Origin: an uncultured Lachnospiraceae bacterium
GTDB lineage: Bacteria; Bacillota; Clostridia; Lachnospirales; Lachnospiraceae
Reading direction: 5' to 3'
DNA: 64,000 nt
Assembly (NCBI GenBank): GCA_910587765.1
Contig: CAJUNR010000017.1
Span: forward strand, 1 to 64,000
Shown here: positions 50,420 to 59,229 of the stretch, piece by piece
How positions within the stretch are numbered: position 1 is the stretch's first letter
How the letters are laid out: each line of letters begins with the position of its first letter
Notes under the pieces: model-generated
What the model was told of the DNA's origin: nothing
Seen by the model: the letters and a program-made list of their open reading frames with translations, nothing else
Database searches by the model: none
Position numbers and translations under genes: made by a program

Positions 50420-51613
50420 TCACTTGCCACTCTTGCGGTTGGAGACCACATCGAAGATAACCGCCACCAGCAGCACGCCGCCCTTTACCACATACTGCCA
50501 GGAATCGCCGATACCCATAATGGACATACCCATGTTGATCACGCCCAGAAGAAGCGCGCCGATGATCACGCCAGGAACCGTGCCGCTGCCGCCGTAGGCC
50601 GATGCGCCGCCGATGAAGCAGGAGCCGATGGCGTCCATCTCGAAGGAAGTACCGGTGGAACCTGTAACGGAGCCTACCCGGGCCAGGCAGAGCAGGCCGC
50701 ACAGCCCCGCCAGAAAGCCCATATTGGCATATGCGATAAAATAAACTTTATTCGTATTGATACCGGAAAGCTGCGTCGCTTTCTCATTGCCGCCCACCGC
50801 GTAGAAATACCGGCCGAATGCGGTCTTGGAAGTGATAAAGTGATAAATCAGGCAGACTGCCACCACCCACAGTAGCATGACGGACACGCCCTTATACTGG
50901 CTCAGCAGATAACAGTAGGCCAGAAGAACCACCGAGATCAGGCCGCTGCGGCCAAAATCCGCCATCGCGCTGTTCTGACGGTATCCCTTCTTTGCCTTGT
51001 GAGCGCGGGAAGAGATCGTGCTGTAGAAGATAAACACTACCACCAGCGCGCCGATCACAAGCGGAGAGAGAATACGTGTATCCGTATCCAGTCCCGGAAT
51101 CTTGATATAGGCCGTAAAGATGTTCAGAAAAGCCGCGTCCTGAACGGATACGGTCTTGCTGTCAAGAATCAGACGGCCAAAGCCGCGGAAGACGAACATA
51201 CCGCCCAGCGTCGTGATAAACGGCGGAATCCTCACATAACCGATCCAGTATCCCTGCCAGATTCCTGCCAGCACGCCGATGACCAGGCAGATCAGAATTG
51301 TCAGATAAATATTAAAACCATGGTTTGTGATCATGACCGCGGCCACGCCGCCCACCATACAGATCACGGAACCGACGGACAGGTCGATGTTGCCGCCGGT
51401 CAGGATACACAGAAGCATACCGCAGGCCATAACCAGCACATAACCGTTCTGCAGCAGCAGATTGGACATGTTCTGCGCATACAAAAGACGTCCGTCCGTC
51501 AGAAAATAGAACAGGATAAATACGATGACAAGAGCGATAACCATACTGTATCTGGTCAGAAATTCTCCCAGATTGAACGGCGCGCCGCCCTGATTTTCTT
51601 TCTTCGTTGACAT
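50420..51613 (-). CDS. Sugar ABC transporter permease (multiple-monosaccharide/xylose type)
   Basis: Membrane channel of a CUT2-class sugar importer, 397 residues with about ten helices. Diagnostic segments: LLCILTGGNIDLSVGSVICMVGGVAAV, PPFITTLGGMFVFRGFGRLIL, FGRYFYAVGGNEKATQLSGI and GGASAYGGSGTVPGVIIGAL. The long insert around residues 180-220 is typical of MmsB/GguB/XylH permeases. Last gene of the operon with binding protein and ATPase. Confidence 0.92.
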   Translation of the reverse strand: MSTKKENQGGAPFNLGEFLTRYSMVIALVIVFILFYFLTDGRLLYAQNMSNLLLQNGYVLVMACGMLLCILTGGNIDLSVGSVICMVGGVAAVMITNHGFNIYLTILICLVIGVLAGIWQGYWIGYVRIPPFITTLGGMFVFRGFGRLILDSKTVSVQDAAFLNIFTAYIKIPGLDTDTRILSPLVIGALVVVFIFYSTISSRAHKAKKGYRQNSAMADFGRSGLISVVLLAYCYLLSQYKGVSVMLLWVVAVCLIYHFITSKTAFGRYFYAVGGNEKATQLSGINTNKVYFIAYANMGFLAGLCGLLCLARVGSVTGSTGTSFEMDAIGSCFIGGASAYGGSGTVPGVIIGALLLGVINMGMSIMGIGDSWQYVVKGGVLLVAVIFDVVSNRKSGK

Positions 51614-51634
51614 TTACACAACACTCCTTTCGTC

Positions 51635-53170
51635 TTAATCGTCCGCGCGGATGATAAAGCTCATGATCTTCTCCTGAGTCGCTTCCTTCGCGTCCAGTTC
51701 TCCTTTGAGCTCACCCTCATTCATGATATAGATCCGGTCGCACATTCCGATGAGCTCCGGCATCTCCGAAGAGATCATGATCACGGATTTTCCCTCATCC
51801 ACCATCCGGTTGATCAGGCAGTAGATATCATACTTGGCGCCCACATCAATACCGCGGGTAGGTTCATCGAGGATCAGCACCTCCGGCTCCGTAAACATCC
51901 ATTTGCCCAGCAGCGCCTTCTGCTGGTTTCCGCCGGACAGATTGCCCACCTTCTGCTCGATGGACGGTGTTTTGGTCCCCATGGCCTCCGTCATGTCCTC
52001 CGCCACCTTCTGCTCCGCCGTTGTATCAATGACGCCGTTTCCGCAGACTTTGTCCAGCCTTGCCAGCGTCGTATTAAAACGAATGGATTCCCCAAGGATC
52101 AATCCGTTGGTCTTTCTGTCTTCCGTCACATACGCGAGGCCGTGATGAATGGCCTGTTCCGCGCTCCTTAATTCCGTCTTCTTCCCGTTTAAGTACAGTT
52201 CCCCGCTGATGTTGAAACCGTAGCTTCTGCCGAAGATGGACATGGCAAGCTCCGTGCGCCCCGCGCCCTGGAGACCGGAGAAACCGACCACCTCGCCTTT
52301 GTGTACTTTAAAGGAAATATTGTTGTCCACCACTTTCTCGTGATAGAGCGGATGGTAGACCGTCCAGTTCTTTACCTCCAGCCCCACTTCCGGACGGACT
52401 CTATGCTCTCTTGCGGGATAGCGGTCATCCATGGGACGCCCGACCATGCCCTTGATAATCCGGTCCTCGCTGAATTCGTCCACACCCTTTACAAGCGTCT
52501 CGATCGTGGACCCGTCGCGGATGATCGTCGCTTTGTCGGCACAGTAGATAATCTCGTTTAATTTATGCGTGATAATGATGGAGGTCAGTCCGTTCTTCTT
52601 AAACTCCATCAGAAGATCCAGAAGCATCTTCGCGTCCTCGTCGTTCAGCGAAGAGGTCGGCTCATCCAGAATCAGGAGTTTTACGTTTTTGGAAAATGCC
52701 TTCGCGATCTCCACCAACTGCTGCTTGCCGGTTCCAATGTCCTTGATCAGTGTCTGGGCCGATTCGTAAAGCCCGACCTGCTGCATATGCTTCTCTGCTT
52801 CATTGTAAGTCATATCCCAGTCGATATGCCCCATTTTGTTCTTCTTTTCATTTCCCAGGAACATATTCTCGCCGATCGTCAGCAGCGGAATCAGCGCCAG
52901 CTCCTGATGAATAATCACGATTCCCTTCGCCTCGCTGTCTTTCAGCGTCTTGAACTGGCAAAGCTCTCCGTTGTAATAGATCTCCCCCGTATAGCTGCCC
53001 ACCGGATACGTTCCGGACAGCACGTTCATCAATGTGGATTTGCCCGCGCCGTTCTCGCCGATCAGCGCATGGATCTCCCCCCGCTCCACAACCAGGTTCA
53101 CATTGTCCAGCGCTTTCACTCCCGGGAACTCCTTGGTGATGGATTTCATCTCCAGAATAATATCAGCCAA
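51635..53170 (-). CDS. Sugar ABC transporter ATP-binding protein (CUT2, XylG/MmsA type)
   Basis: 511 residues with two fused ATPase halves, as in all CUT2 importers. First half: GENGAGKSTLMNVLSG and LLILDEPTSSLN. Second half: a modified Walker A GLQGAGRTELAMSIFG and an intact NLSGGNQQKALLGKWM signature with LILDEPTRGIDVG. The second half has the usual degenerate P-loop. Starts at TTG with GGAGG 6 bases upstream. Confidence 0.93.
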   Translation of the reverse strand: MADIILEMKSITKEFPGVKALDNVNLVVERGEIHALIGENGAGKSTLMNVLSGTYPVGSYTGEIYYNGELCQFKTLKDSEAKGIVIIHQELALIPLLTIGENMFLGNEKKNKMGHIDWDMTYNEAEKHMQQVGLYESAQTLIKDIGTGKQQLVEIAKAFSKNVKLLILDEPTSSLNDEDAKMLLDLLMEFKKNGLTSIIITHKLNEIIYCADKATIIRDGSTIETLVKGVDEFSEDRIIKGMVGRPMDDRYPAREHRVRPEVGLEVKNWTVYHPLYHEKVVDNNISFKVHKGEVVGFSGLQGAGRTELAMSIFGRSYGFNISGELYLNGKKTELRSAEQAIHHGLAYVTEDRKTNGLILGESIRFNTTLARLDKVCGNGVIDTTAEQKVAEDMTEAMGTKTPSIEQKVGNLSGGNQQKALLGKWMFTEPEVLILDEPTRGIDVGAKYDIYCLINRMVDEGKSVIMISSEMPELIGMCDRIYIMNEGELKGELDAKEATQEKIMSFIIRADD

Positions 53171-53280
53171 AAGCTCCTCCTCCTTTCCCTCTCTTCTCTC
53201 AGGCCGGTATCCGACTGAAAAGAAAGGCGGGACAGACGCCCCGCCCTTTTTAAGGTCTTACTTGATTGTCTCCGTATGTA

Positions 53281-54492
53281 TTACTTCGTTGCGGACAGAT
53301 ATCCGTCGTCACCCATGGTGTACAGGCCGGTATCTACCAGATCCTGCAGATTGTCCTTAGTGATGACATTGGGTACCAGCAGGAAGGACGGGCACTTGTT
53401 GCCTGCGGAAGTCTCATAGGACTCGGTGTCGAACGCACACTCGATTCCGAAGGACGGAATCAGGGACTCGTCGATGGTCTCGCCTGCCAGAATCGCTTTT
53501 GCCAGAGCCAGCGTAACGATGGACTCGTTGCTCACGTTCTTGTAAACGGTCATGGTCTGGGTGCCGTCCACGATGTTCTTCAGGTTCGCCTCATCGCCGT
53601 CCTGACCGGTGATGATAACGGTATTGGAACCCGCATAGTCGGAGGTTACTGCCTGGGTTACGCCCAGAGCGGTGGAGTCGTTGGAGCACAGCCATGCATC
53701 CAGCTGAGTTCCGTCTGCATAATAGGAAGAAAGAACGTTCTGTGCTCTCGCCAGAGCGGTGTCGGTCTTCCAGCCCGGAGTTGCGACTGCGTCAAAATCT
53801 TTCTGGCCGGATACGACGTTCAGCGCACCGTTGTCCAGATACGGCTGGATCGCGTCAATCGCGCCCTGATAGAAGTAAGTTGCGTTATTGTCGGCCGGAT
53901 CGCCTGCGGTGATCTCGATGTTGTAGGTCTTGTCGCCTGCGTTCTCCAGATCCAGCGCCTTTACAATATATTCGCCCTGAAGCTTGCCGACCGTATAGTT
54001 ATCGAAAGATACATAATAGGAAGCTGCGTCGTTCAGAATCAGACGGTCATAGGAGATAACCGGAATATTCTTCTCTGCCGCGCCTTCCAGTGCGGTATTG
54101 AGCGCGTTGCCGTCGATTGCCGCGATGACAAGCATATCCACGCCGTCCGCCAGCATGTTCTGGATATCGTTTACCTGCTGGTCCGTCTTGTCGTCGGAGA
54201 AAGTCAGGATCGTCTCAAAGCCCGCTGCCTTGAACTGCTCGTCCAGATAAGCGCCATCACGATTCCAGCGCTCCAAAGACTGCGTCGGCATCGAGATACC
54301 GATCTTGCCGCCGCCCGTTGCCGCCGGAGCCGCGGTATCGTCCGCCGCATCGTCTGCGGGCGCTTCCGTCTCTGCCGGAGCCTCGGTCTCAGCCGGGGTG
54401 TCTGCCGGAGCCGCCTCTTTGCCGCCGCATCCGACGACCAGAGAAGCAACCATTGCCGTGCTCAGTAATGCACCAAGTAATTTTCTTTTCAT
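53281..54492 (-). CDS. Sugar-binding lipoprotein (ChvE/XylF type)
   Basis: Extracellular substrate-binding protein, 403 residues. Lipobox VVGCGGKE after a 20-residue signal, then an Ala/Glu/Pro-rich linker, then the Peripla_BP_4 fold with KIGISMPTQSLERWNRDG, VISYDRLILNDAASYYVSFDN and TVIITGQDGDEANLKNIVDG; these aromatic and polar residues resemble the multi-monosaccharide ChvE group. AGGGAGGAA precedes the ATG. Feeds the ATPase and permease downstream. Xylose or arabinose are the best guesses. Confidence 0.92.
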   Translation of the reverse strand: MKRKLLGALLSTAMVASLVVGCGGKEAAPADTPAETEAPAETEAPADDAADDTAAPAATGGGKIGISMPTQSLERWNRDGAYLDEQFKAAGFETILTFSDDKTDQQVNDIQNMLADGVDMLVIAAIDGNALNTALEGAAEKNIPVISYDRLILNDAASYYVSFDNYTVGKLQGEYIVKALDLENAGDKTYNIEITAGDPADNNATYFYQGAIDAIQPYLDNGALNVVSGQKDFDAVATPGWKTDTALARAQNVLSSYYADGTQLDAWLCSNDSTALGVTQAVTSDYAGSNTVIITGQDGDEANLKNIVDGTQTMTVYKNVSNESIVTLALAKAILAGETIDESLIPSFGIECAFDTESYETSAGNKCPSFLLVPNVITKDNLQDLVDTGLYTMGDDGYLSATK

Positions 54493-54604
54493 CTTGAAAA
54501 TTCCTCCCTTAAATATTTTTTACATTATGAATATATCACATCCGGGGCAGGATAAACTTGTTATCTTCTGTATATTTTATATAGTACCGCCTTCCTGTAA
54601 TTGG

Positions 54605-54657
54605 AAAAACTGGACATTTTTGTGATTTTCAGGAGGAGCCTGCGCAAAAATGTCCAG
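54605..54657 (-). terminator. Inverted repeat/terminator between the sensor and transport units
   Basis: Perfect 13-bp inverted repeat CTGGACATTTTTG / CAAAAATGTCCAG with a 22-base loop, TTTTT following on the minus strand. Works as a terminator after the binding-protein gene and toxin remnant; because it is also upstream of the transport operon it could alternatively be a regulator site. Confidence 0.7.
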
Positions 54658-54692
54658 TCAACAGTTGTAAAACACGAAATGACGGCCGTATC

Positions 54693-54839
54693 TTATTTAT
54701 CTCCATAATGATATCGGCACGCCAGAATATATATGTTATTTTCATCTATTTTATAGATCAAACGGTCTTTGTCATTGATTCGCCGGCTCCAATATCCGAT
54801 TTCCCACACGTCAAGAAAAATCTCATTTCTCTTCTCCAT
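54693..54839 (-). pseudogene. Truncated YoeB/Txe-type toxin remnant
   Basis: A 48-codon reading ending GYWSRRINDKDRLIYKIDEN, then NNIYILACRYHYGDK. This matches the C-terminal half of the YoeB/Txe mRNA interferase family (E. coli: GFWSRRI...RLVY...ACRYHY). The catalytic Arg, His and Tyr of the end are kept, but about the first 45 residues of the toxin, including the catalytic Glu, are missing, and no antitoxin (YefM/Axe) gene is next to it. It follows the stop of the binding lipoprotein by 11 bases. Almost certainly a decayed toxin-antitoxin locus. Confidence 0.8.
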
Positions 54840-54850
54840 CTCCGCCCGCC

Positions 54851-55975
54851 TCAGTTCCGGACGTTCAGATAGATGTCGCTCTCTTCATGGTATTTCCCGG
54901 TGATCACTTCATCCATATTCTCCTTTGTCACCGCCACCGGCTCCAGACATTCATAAGGGACCTCCCCGGTGCCGTCATAAATGGATCCGGATATCCGGAT
55001 GACCGGCGCGTCGGTATCGGCGGCGCCGGCGGACGAGCTTCTCCGGTCGGCGTCGGCCGTTACAATCCGGCTTCCTTTTGCCAGAGCCACGGACAGCTCC
55101 GCCGCCCGTCTCGCCAGTTTTTCCACCGGCTTATACACGGTCATGCACTGGGTTCCCTCCACGATGCGCTGGCAGGCGTCCAGATCCGCATCCTGCCCCA
55201 CCACGCACACCTTTCCCGCCATGCGGCGTTCCGACAGCGCGCGCACCGCATGGCCGGCGATGCTGTCGTTGCCACACATGATCCCGTCCACCGAGTAATG
55301 TTCCTTCAGATATGCTCCGGTAGCGGCAAACCCCGTCTCCGCCAGCCATCCTTTTGCGTGTTCTGTCTTCATGATTTTGAGATCGCTGCCCGCGAGCACT
55401 TCCTCGAAACCTTCCATGATCTGCGGAACATTATAGTCCGCCATGGGACCGCATACCCGCAGAAGTTCTCCGCCCTCCGCCAGATGCTCCCGCATATGCT
55501 CCGCCATCAGCCGCCCCACCTGTACGTTGTCAAAAGAAATATAAAGGTCCACGTCCGCATTCAGAATCAGGCGGTCATAAGCCACCACCGGGATTCCCGC
55601 TTTCTGCGCCCGTCCGACCGCCTCGATGATGCCGCTTTCGTCCTCGTCGCTGGCGACCATGACGACCACGATCACATCCATCTTCTTCTGGATAAAATAA
55701 TCCATTTGCGCGATCTGTTCCTTCATATCCCCGTTGGCGTTCTGGACATTCACTTCCGCTCCCAGATCCTGGGCGGCGGACACGAAGACGTCCCGGTCTC
55801 TCTGCCACCGCTCAATGACAAAGGAATCGAGAGTGATACCGATCTGGATCCCTTCCTCCCGTTCTTCCTCGGACACCTCCGGAACTCCCGTCTGTTCCCG
55901 GCAGCCGGTCATCGCAGACAGGCACACAAGCAGCGCAAAGCAGAGCCCTTTTCTTCCTCCGCGTCTTCTTTTCAT
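54851..55975 (-). CDS. Sugar-binding lipoprotein in the sensor operon
   Basis: 374-residue Peripla_BP_4 protein with a lipobox MTGCREQ. Sequence IGITLDSFVIERWQRDRDVF and VVAYDRLILNADVDLYISFD makes it a paralogue of the transporter's own binding protein. It is co-expressed with the two-component genes (4-base ATGA overlap with the response regulator stop) rather than with the transporter, so it may serve either as an extra receptor or as an importer subunit. Last intact gene of the sensor operon. Confidence 0.88.
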   Translation of the reverse strand: MKRRRGGRKGLCFALLVCLSAMTGCREQTGVPEVSEEEREEGIQIGITLDSFVIERWQRDRDVFVSAAQDLGAEVNVQNANGDMKEQIAQMDYFIQKKMDVIVVVMVASDEDESGIIEAVGRAQKAGIPVVAYDRLILNADVDLYISFDNVQVGRLMAEHMREHLAEGGELLRVCGPMADYNVPQIMEGFEEVLAGSDLKIMKTEHAKGWLAETGFAATGAYLKEHYSVDGIMCGNDSIAGHAVRALSERRMAGKVCVVGQDADLDACQRIVEGTQCMTVYKPVEKLARRAAELSVALAKGSRIVTADADRRSSSAGAADTDAPVIRISGSIYDGTGEVPYECLEPVAVTKENMDEVITGKYHEESDIYLNVRN

Positions 55976-57570
55976 CCTCTCTCACTCTCCCGGTATTCCG
56001 TAGGCGTCACGCCTGTATTTTTCTTGAAAATGCGGCTGAAATAATTGGGATCGCTGTATCCCACCGCTCCGCAGATCTCTTTCATACTGCCTCCGTCTCC
56101 CGCCAGCAGCTCCTTCGCCTTCTGGATCCGCAGATTGGTCACATATTCCACAAAATTGCCGCCGGTCTCCTCCTTGAAAAGCTTGCTGAAATAATAGGGA
56201 CTCAGGTCCATGCGGCGGGACACCTCATCCAGCGACAGATCCCGCTGATAATTTTCCCGGATATATTCCTGCGCTCTCACGACCAGTTGATTCTCGTGCT
56301 CTCCCTTCTTGGTCGTCATGTTCCGGCAGCTTTCCCGGAACCGCTCCACAAACCAGGGCCTCAGGTCGCTGTTTTGCTCCGCGTTCATGACAAGCGGCAG
56401 ATAATTTTCCCTGTCCGTAAAATGATAGGTCATTCCTCCATCCAGATAGGCTTCATGCTCCGCGAAAAGTACAAATTCCAGCGTCTTTAAGCGGACGCTT
56501 AAATTCTTCTCGTCATAATTGTCAAGCATCCAGTCAAAATAACGCCCGGCCGCCCGCTCGCACTCCTCCGCCATGCCGCTTTTCAGGCTGTCGAACAGTT
56601 CCTTCTCCAGGTCGACAGGATACTCTTCGTCGTACCGGCACCGGATCGGCAGATCATCCACATGGGCTACGCTCCCGGTAGAATTGACCAGCGCCTTGAG
56701 CGCCTCCTCATAAGAATCCATACTCTTGTTCAGTTTCCGTATGGAACCGATGCCGATCCGGAAAGTGATGTCCGTGGCCCGCTTCAATTTCCGGGTCAGC
56801 TCCCTGCAGACGTCAATCATGCCGATGCGTTCCTCATAATCCATCTTCTGCTGTTTCATGGGCAGAAAGACCGGAATTTTGTTGGAAATGACCGAACCGA
56901 CGACACAGTCCCAGGTCTCCTTCACGGTCTCGCGCACCTTTGCGTAATTCAACTGCGTCCGGAAGCCGGCTCCCACCGTATTCGTCATCCGGTTGCCGTG
57001 CTGGTCATCTCCCACAGCCAGCGCCAGCATACATCCGTACTCCGCCTCCATGCCCAGGAGCTGCCGGTAGTTCTCCACGTCCTCCATGGAAATTTCCTGA
57101 AACATGATAGCATAGATAAAACCGTTCTCGATGATCGGCGTGACCGTCTCCATCTTCTCCCGGATCCGCAGATCGTCGCTGCGCTTTTTTCTCCGGGAAT
57201 CAATGGCTTTGAACGCCTTCTCCAGCACCTCCGTGATTCCCCTGGCGCTGAACGGCTTGTTCACATATTCCAGTACCCCCAGGTTGATGGCTTCCCTGGC
57301 ATAATCAAACTTGTCATAGGCGGACAGAATGATAAATACGACCGAAGGGCTGCTTTTCTTGATCTCCCGTATGGCCTCGATGCCGTTGATGCCGGGCATC
57401 TGAATATCCATGAACGCGATGTCCGGCCGGAAACTTTCCGCCAGCTCGATCACATCTCTTCCGGTCTTTGCCGTCTCCGTCTGGCACTGCCCCGGAAAAT
57501 GTTTTTCGATGATCATCTTTAAAGAATCCAGAACGATTCCCTCATCGTCCGCCAGCATGATTCGATACAT
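55972..57570 (-). CDS. AraC-type response regulator (YesN family)
   Basis: 532 residues. N-terminal receiver domain starts YRIMLADDEGIVLDSL with the phospho-acceptor Asp in FMDIQMPGING and the Lys in VNKPF; middle domain of about 250 residues without known motif; C-terminal AraC DNA-binding domain (YIRENYQRDLSLDEVSRRMD through GYSDPNYFSRIFKKNTGVTP). The ATG at 57570 follows AGGAGG. Paired with the YesM-type kinase; it probably activates the sugar transport operon. Confidence 0.93.
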   Translation of the reverse strand: MYRIMLADDEGIVLDSLKMIIEKHFPGQCQTETAKTGRDVIELAESFRPDIAFMDIQMPGINGIEAIREIKKSSPSVVFIILSAYDKFDYAREAINLGVLEYVNKPFSARGITEVLEKAFKAIDSRRKKRSDDLRIREKMETVTPIIENGFIYAIMFQEISMEDVENYRQLLGMEAEYGCMLALAVGDDQHGNRMTNTVGAGFRTQLNYAKVRETVKETWDCVVGSVISNKIPVFLPMKQQKMDYEERIGMIDVCRELTRKLKRATDITFRIGIGSIRKLNKSMDSYEEALKALVNSTGSVAHVDDLPIRCRYDEEYPVDLEKELFDSLKSGMAEECERAAGRYFDWMLDNYDEKNLSVRLKTLEFVLFAEHEAYLDGGMTYHFTDRENYLPLVMNAEQNSDLRPWFVERFRESCRNMTTKKGEHENQLVVRAQEYIRENYQRDLSLDEVSRRMDLSPYYFSKLFKEETGGNFVEYVTNLRIQKAKELLAGDGGSMKEICGAVGYSDPNYFSRIFKKNTGVTPTEYRESERG

Positions 57571-57690
57571 TCCATTTCCTCCTATTGAAGTTCCGCATCT
57601 GTCCGAATCATACCCCTGCGTCTGGAACGGTTTTCTCATGCGCTTCGCTCACGCGAAAATCATTCCGGGCATGCTTCGTTCAGATGCTGT
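57571..57690 (-). repeat. Duplicated kinase tail between sensor kinase and regulator
   Basis: The last codons of the kinase (GMIRADAELPN plus stop) recur about 113 bases downstream as GMIRTDAELQ plus stop, near 57582-57609. The second copy's TAG is part of the TAGGAGG that serves the regulator. The segment between the copies contains a small palindromic motif (GCGTGAGCGAAGCGC). Confidence 0.8.
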
Positions 57691-59229
57691 TTAGTTTGGA
57701 AGTTCCGCATCGGCGCGAATCATACCCGGAATCGTGATCAGCACCTCGGTTCCGGTGTTCACTCCTTCGCTGAAGATCTGCAGCTTTGCCTGGCCGTGGA
57801 AGTACAGCTTCAGCCGTTCTATTACATTTCTCACACCCACGCCGTTGGAACCGGACGCCGGCTCCGTCTCCCTTGCGCGGCCGGACAGCACCTGCCGGAT
57901 CCGCTCCGGCTCCATGCCCGCTCCGTTGTCCCAGATGCTGATGCAGATCTCTCCTTCTTTCTGATATACGGACAGTTCGATTCTTCCCCGCCACTCGATG
58001 TTGCGAATCCCGTAATGAAAGGAATTTTCCACCAGCGGCTGCAGAATCATGCTGGGCACCCGCACGCCAAGCAGCGATTCGTCGATTTCTTTGGAAAAAA
58101 GGATTTCGCCCGAAAACCGCACGTTCAGAATGTAGACATAATTGTCCACCAGATGAATCTCCTCCTGAAGCGTGGCGTCCTCGTCGTTCTTACGTACGTT
58201 ATAGCGAAAAAATTCCGCCACGTTTTCCAGAAAGCGTCCGGTTTTGTCCGCCTCCTCCATCATGGCAAGCTGTGCGCCCGCATTCAGCGTGTTGAACAGA
58301 AAATGCGGATTGATCTGAGCCTGCAGATATTTTAACTGCGCGTCTTTCAGATGGCTCTGCATCATCAACTCCCGCTCTTTCAACTGATTCTCCCGCTCCA
58401 TGGTCACCCGGAGCTGCTCGATATAATTGCGGATGTTCTCCACCATCTCATTAAAGGTGTTGGTCACGATCCCCACCTCGTCCATACTCTGAACCGGAAT
58501 CTGACCGATGTCAAAATTGCCGCCGGACACTTCCCCCGCCGCCCTGGCAAGCTGGTGCAGCGGCCTTGTGACACTCCTCGTACTGACCACGATCAGGCTG
58601 ATGTTTCCCAGAAGCACGATCAGCAGCACAGCAATGCTGATCAGCTCCATATAACGCAGAGAATTCAGAAGTACCTGATAGTTCCTGGAATTATCCTTGA
58701 ACTGAGCATTGTTCAGGCTGTAGATAAAGGTGTGGATCTCTTCGTACAGAACCGACGCGTCTTCGTATAGTTTCCCGTATTTCTCCACGTTTCTGCCCCG
58801 CTTTGCCTGAATCGCCTCCGCCGCCAGCTCCAGATAGCTCTCGGACAGCCCCCGGATATTCTTCTCCGTCAGCAGCATGCGGTTGTCCGTAACAGCGGTG
58901 TTCAGTCCGTCCATCAGTTCCCGGTAAGCCTGCTCGCTGCGGTAATAATCCTCCATGGCGTCGGAACTTTTGGTATTCAGATATTCTTCCATGCTGTCCT
59001 GCACCCGGTCCAGCGCTCCGGACAGTTCATTCAGGCTCACGTTGCTGACGTAGACTTTCTCCACTCTGCCGGTCATCCCGTTGATCAGCGCGAACATATA
59101 AAGATTGACCGCCAGAATAATCACCGCCGTCAGCAGAAAGAGTGCGGTCAGCTTCTGCTGGAGCGTCAGATATCTCCACTTCTTCCGCAGGAATCCCGCC
59201 CCGCGTCCGGAAACCTCTCCCCGGCTCAT
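57691..59229 (-). CDS. Sensor histidine kinase (YesM/LytS family)
   Basis: 512 residues: N-terminal helix (LTALFLLTAVIILAVNLYMFAL), an extracytoplasmic domain of about 150 residues, second helix (ISIAVLLIVLLGNISLIVV), a HAMP-like linker, the phosphorylation box AQINPHFLFNTLNAGAQLAM, and the ATPase end with LQPLVENSFHYGI and DNGAGM. It overlaps the upstream binding-protein gene by four bases (ATGA). This is the kinase of a XylFII-LytS-YesN type three-component system. Confidence 0.93.
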   Translation of the reverse strand: MSRGEVSGRGAGFLRKKWRYLTLQQKLTALFLLTAVIILAVNLYMFALINGMTGRVEKVYVSNVSLNELSGALDRVQDSMEEYLNTKSSDAMEDYYRSEQAYRELMDGLNTAVTDNRMLLTEKNIRGLSESYLELAAEAIQAKRGRNVEKYGKLYEDASVLYEEIHTFIYSLNNAQFKDNSRNYQVLLNSLRYMELISIAVLLIVLLGNISLIVVSTRSVTRPLHQLARAAGEVSGGNFDIGQIPVQSMDEVGIVTNTFNEMVENIRNYIEQLRVTMERENQLKERELMMQSHLKDAQLKYLQAQINPHFLFNTLNAGAQLAMMEEADKTGRFLENVAEFFRYNVRKNDEDATLQEEIHLVDNYVYILNVRFSGEILFSKEIDESLLGVRVPSMILQPLVENSFHYGIRNIEWRGRIELSVYQKEGEICISIWDNGAGMEPERIRQVLSGRARETEPASGSNGVGVRNVIERLKLYFHGQAKLQIFSEGVNTGTEVLITIPGMIRADAELPN

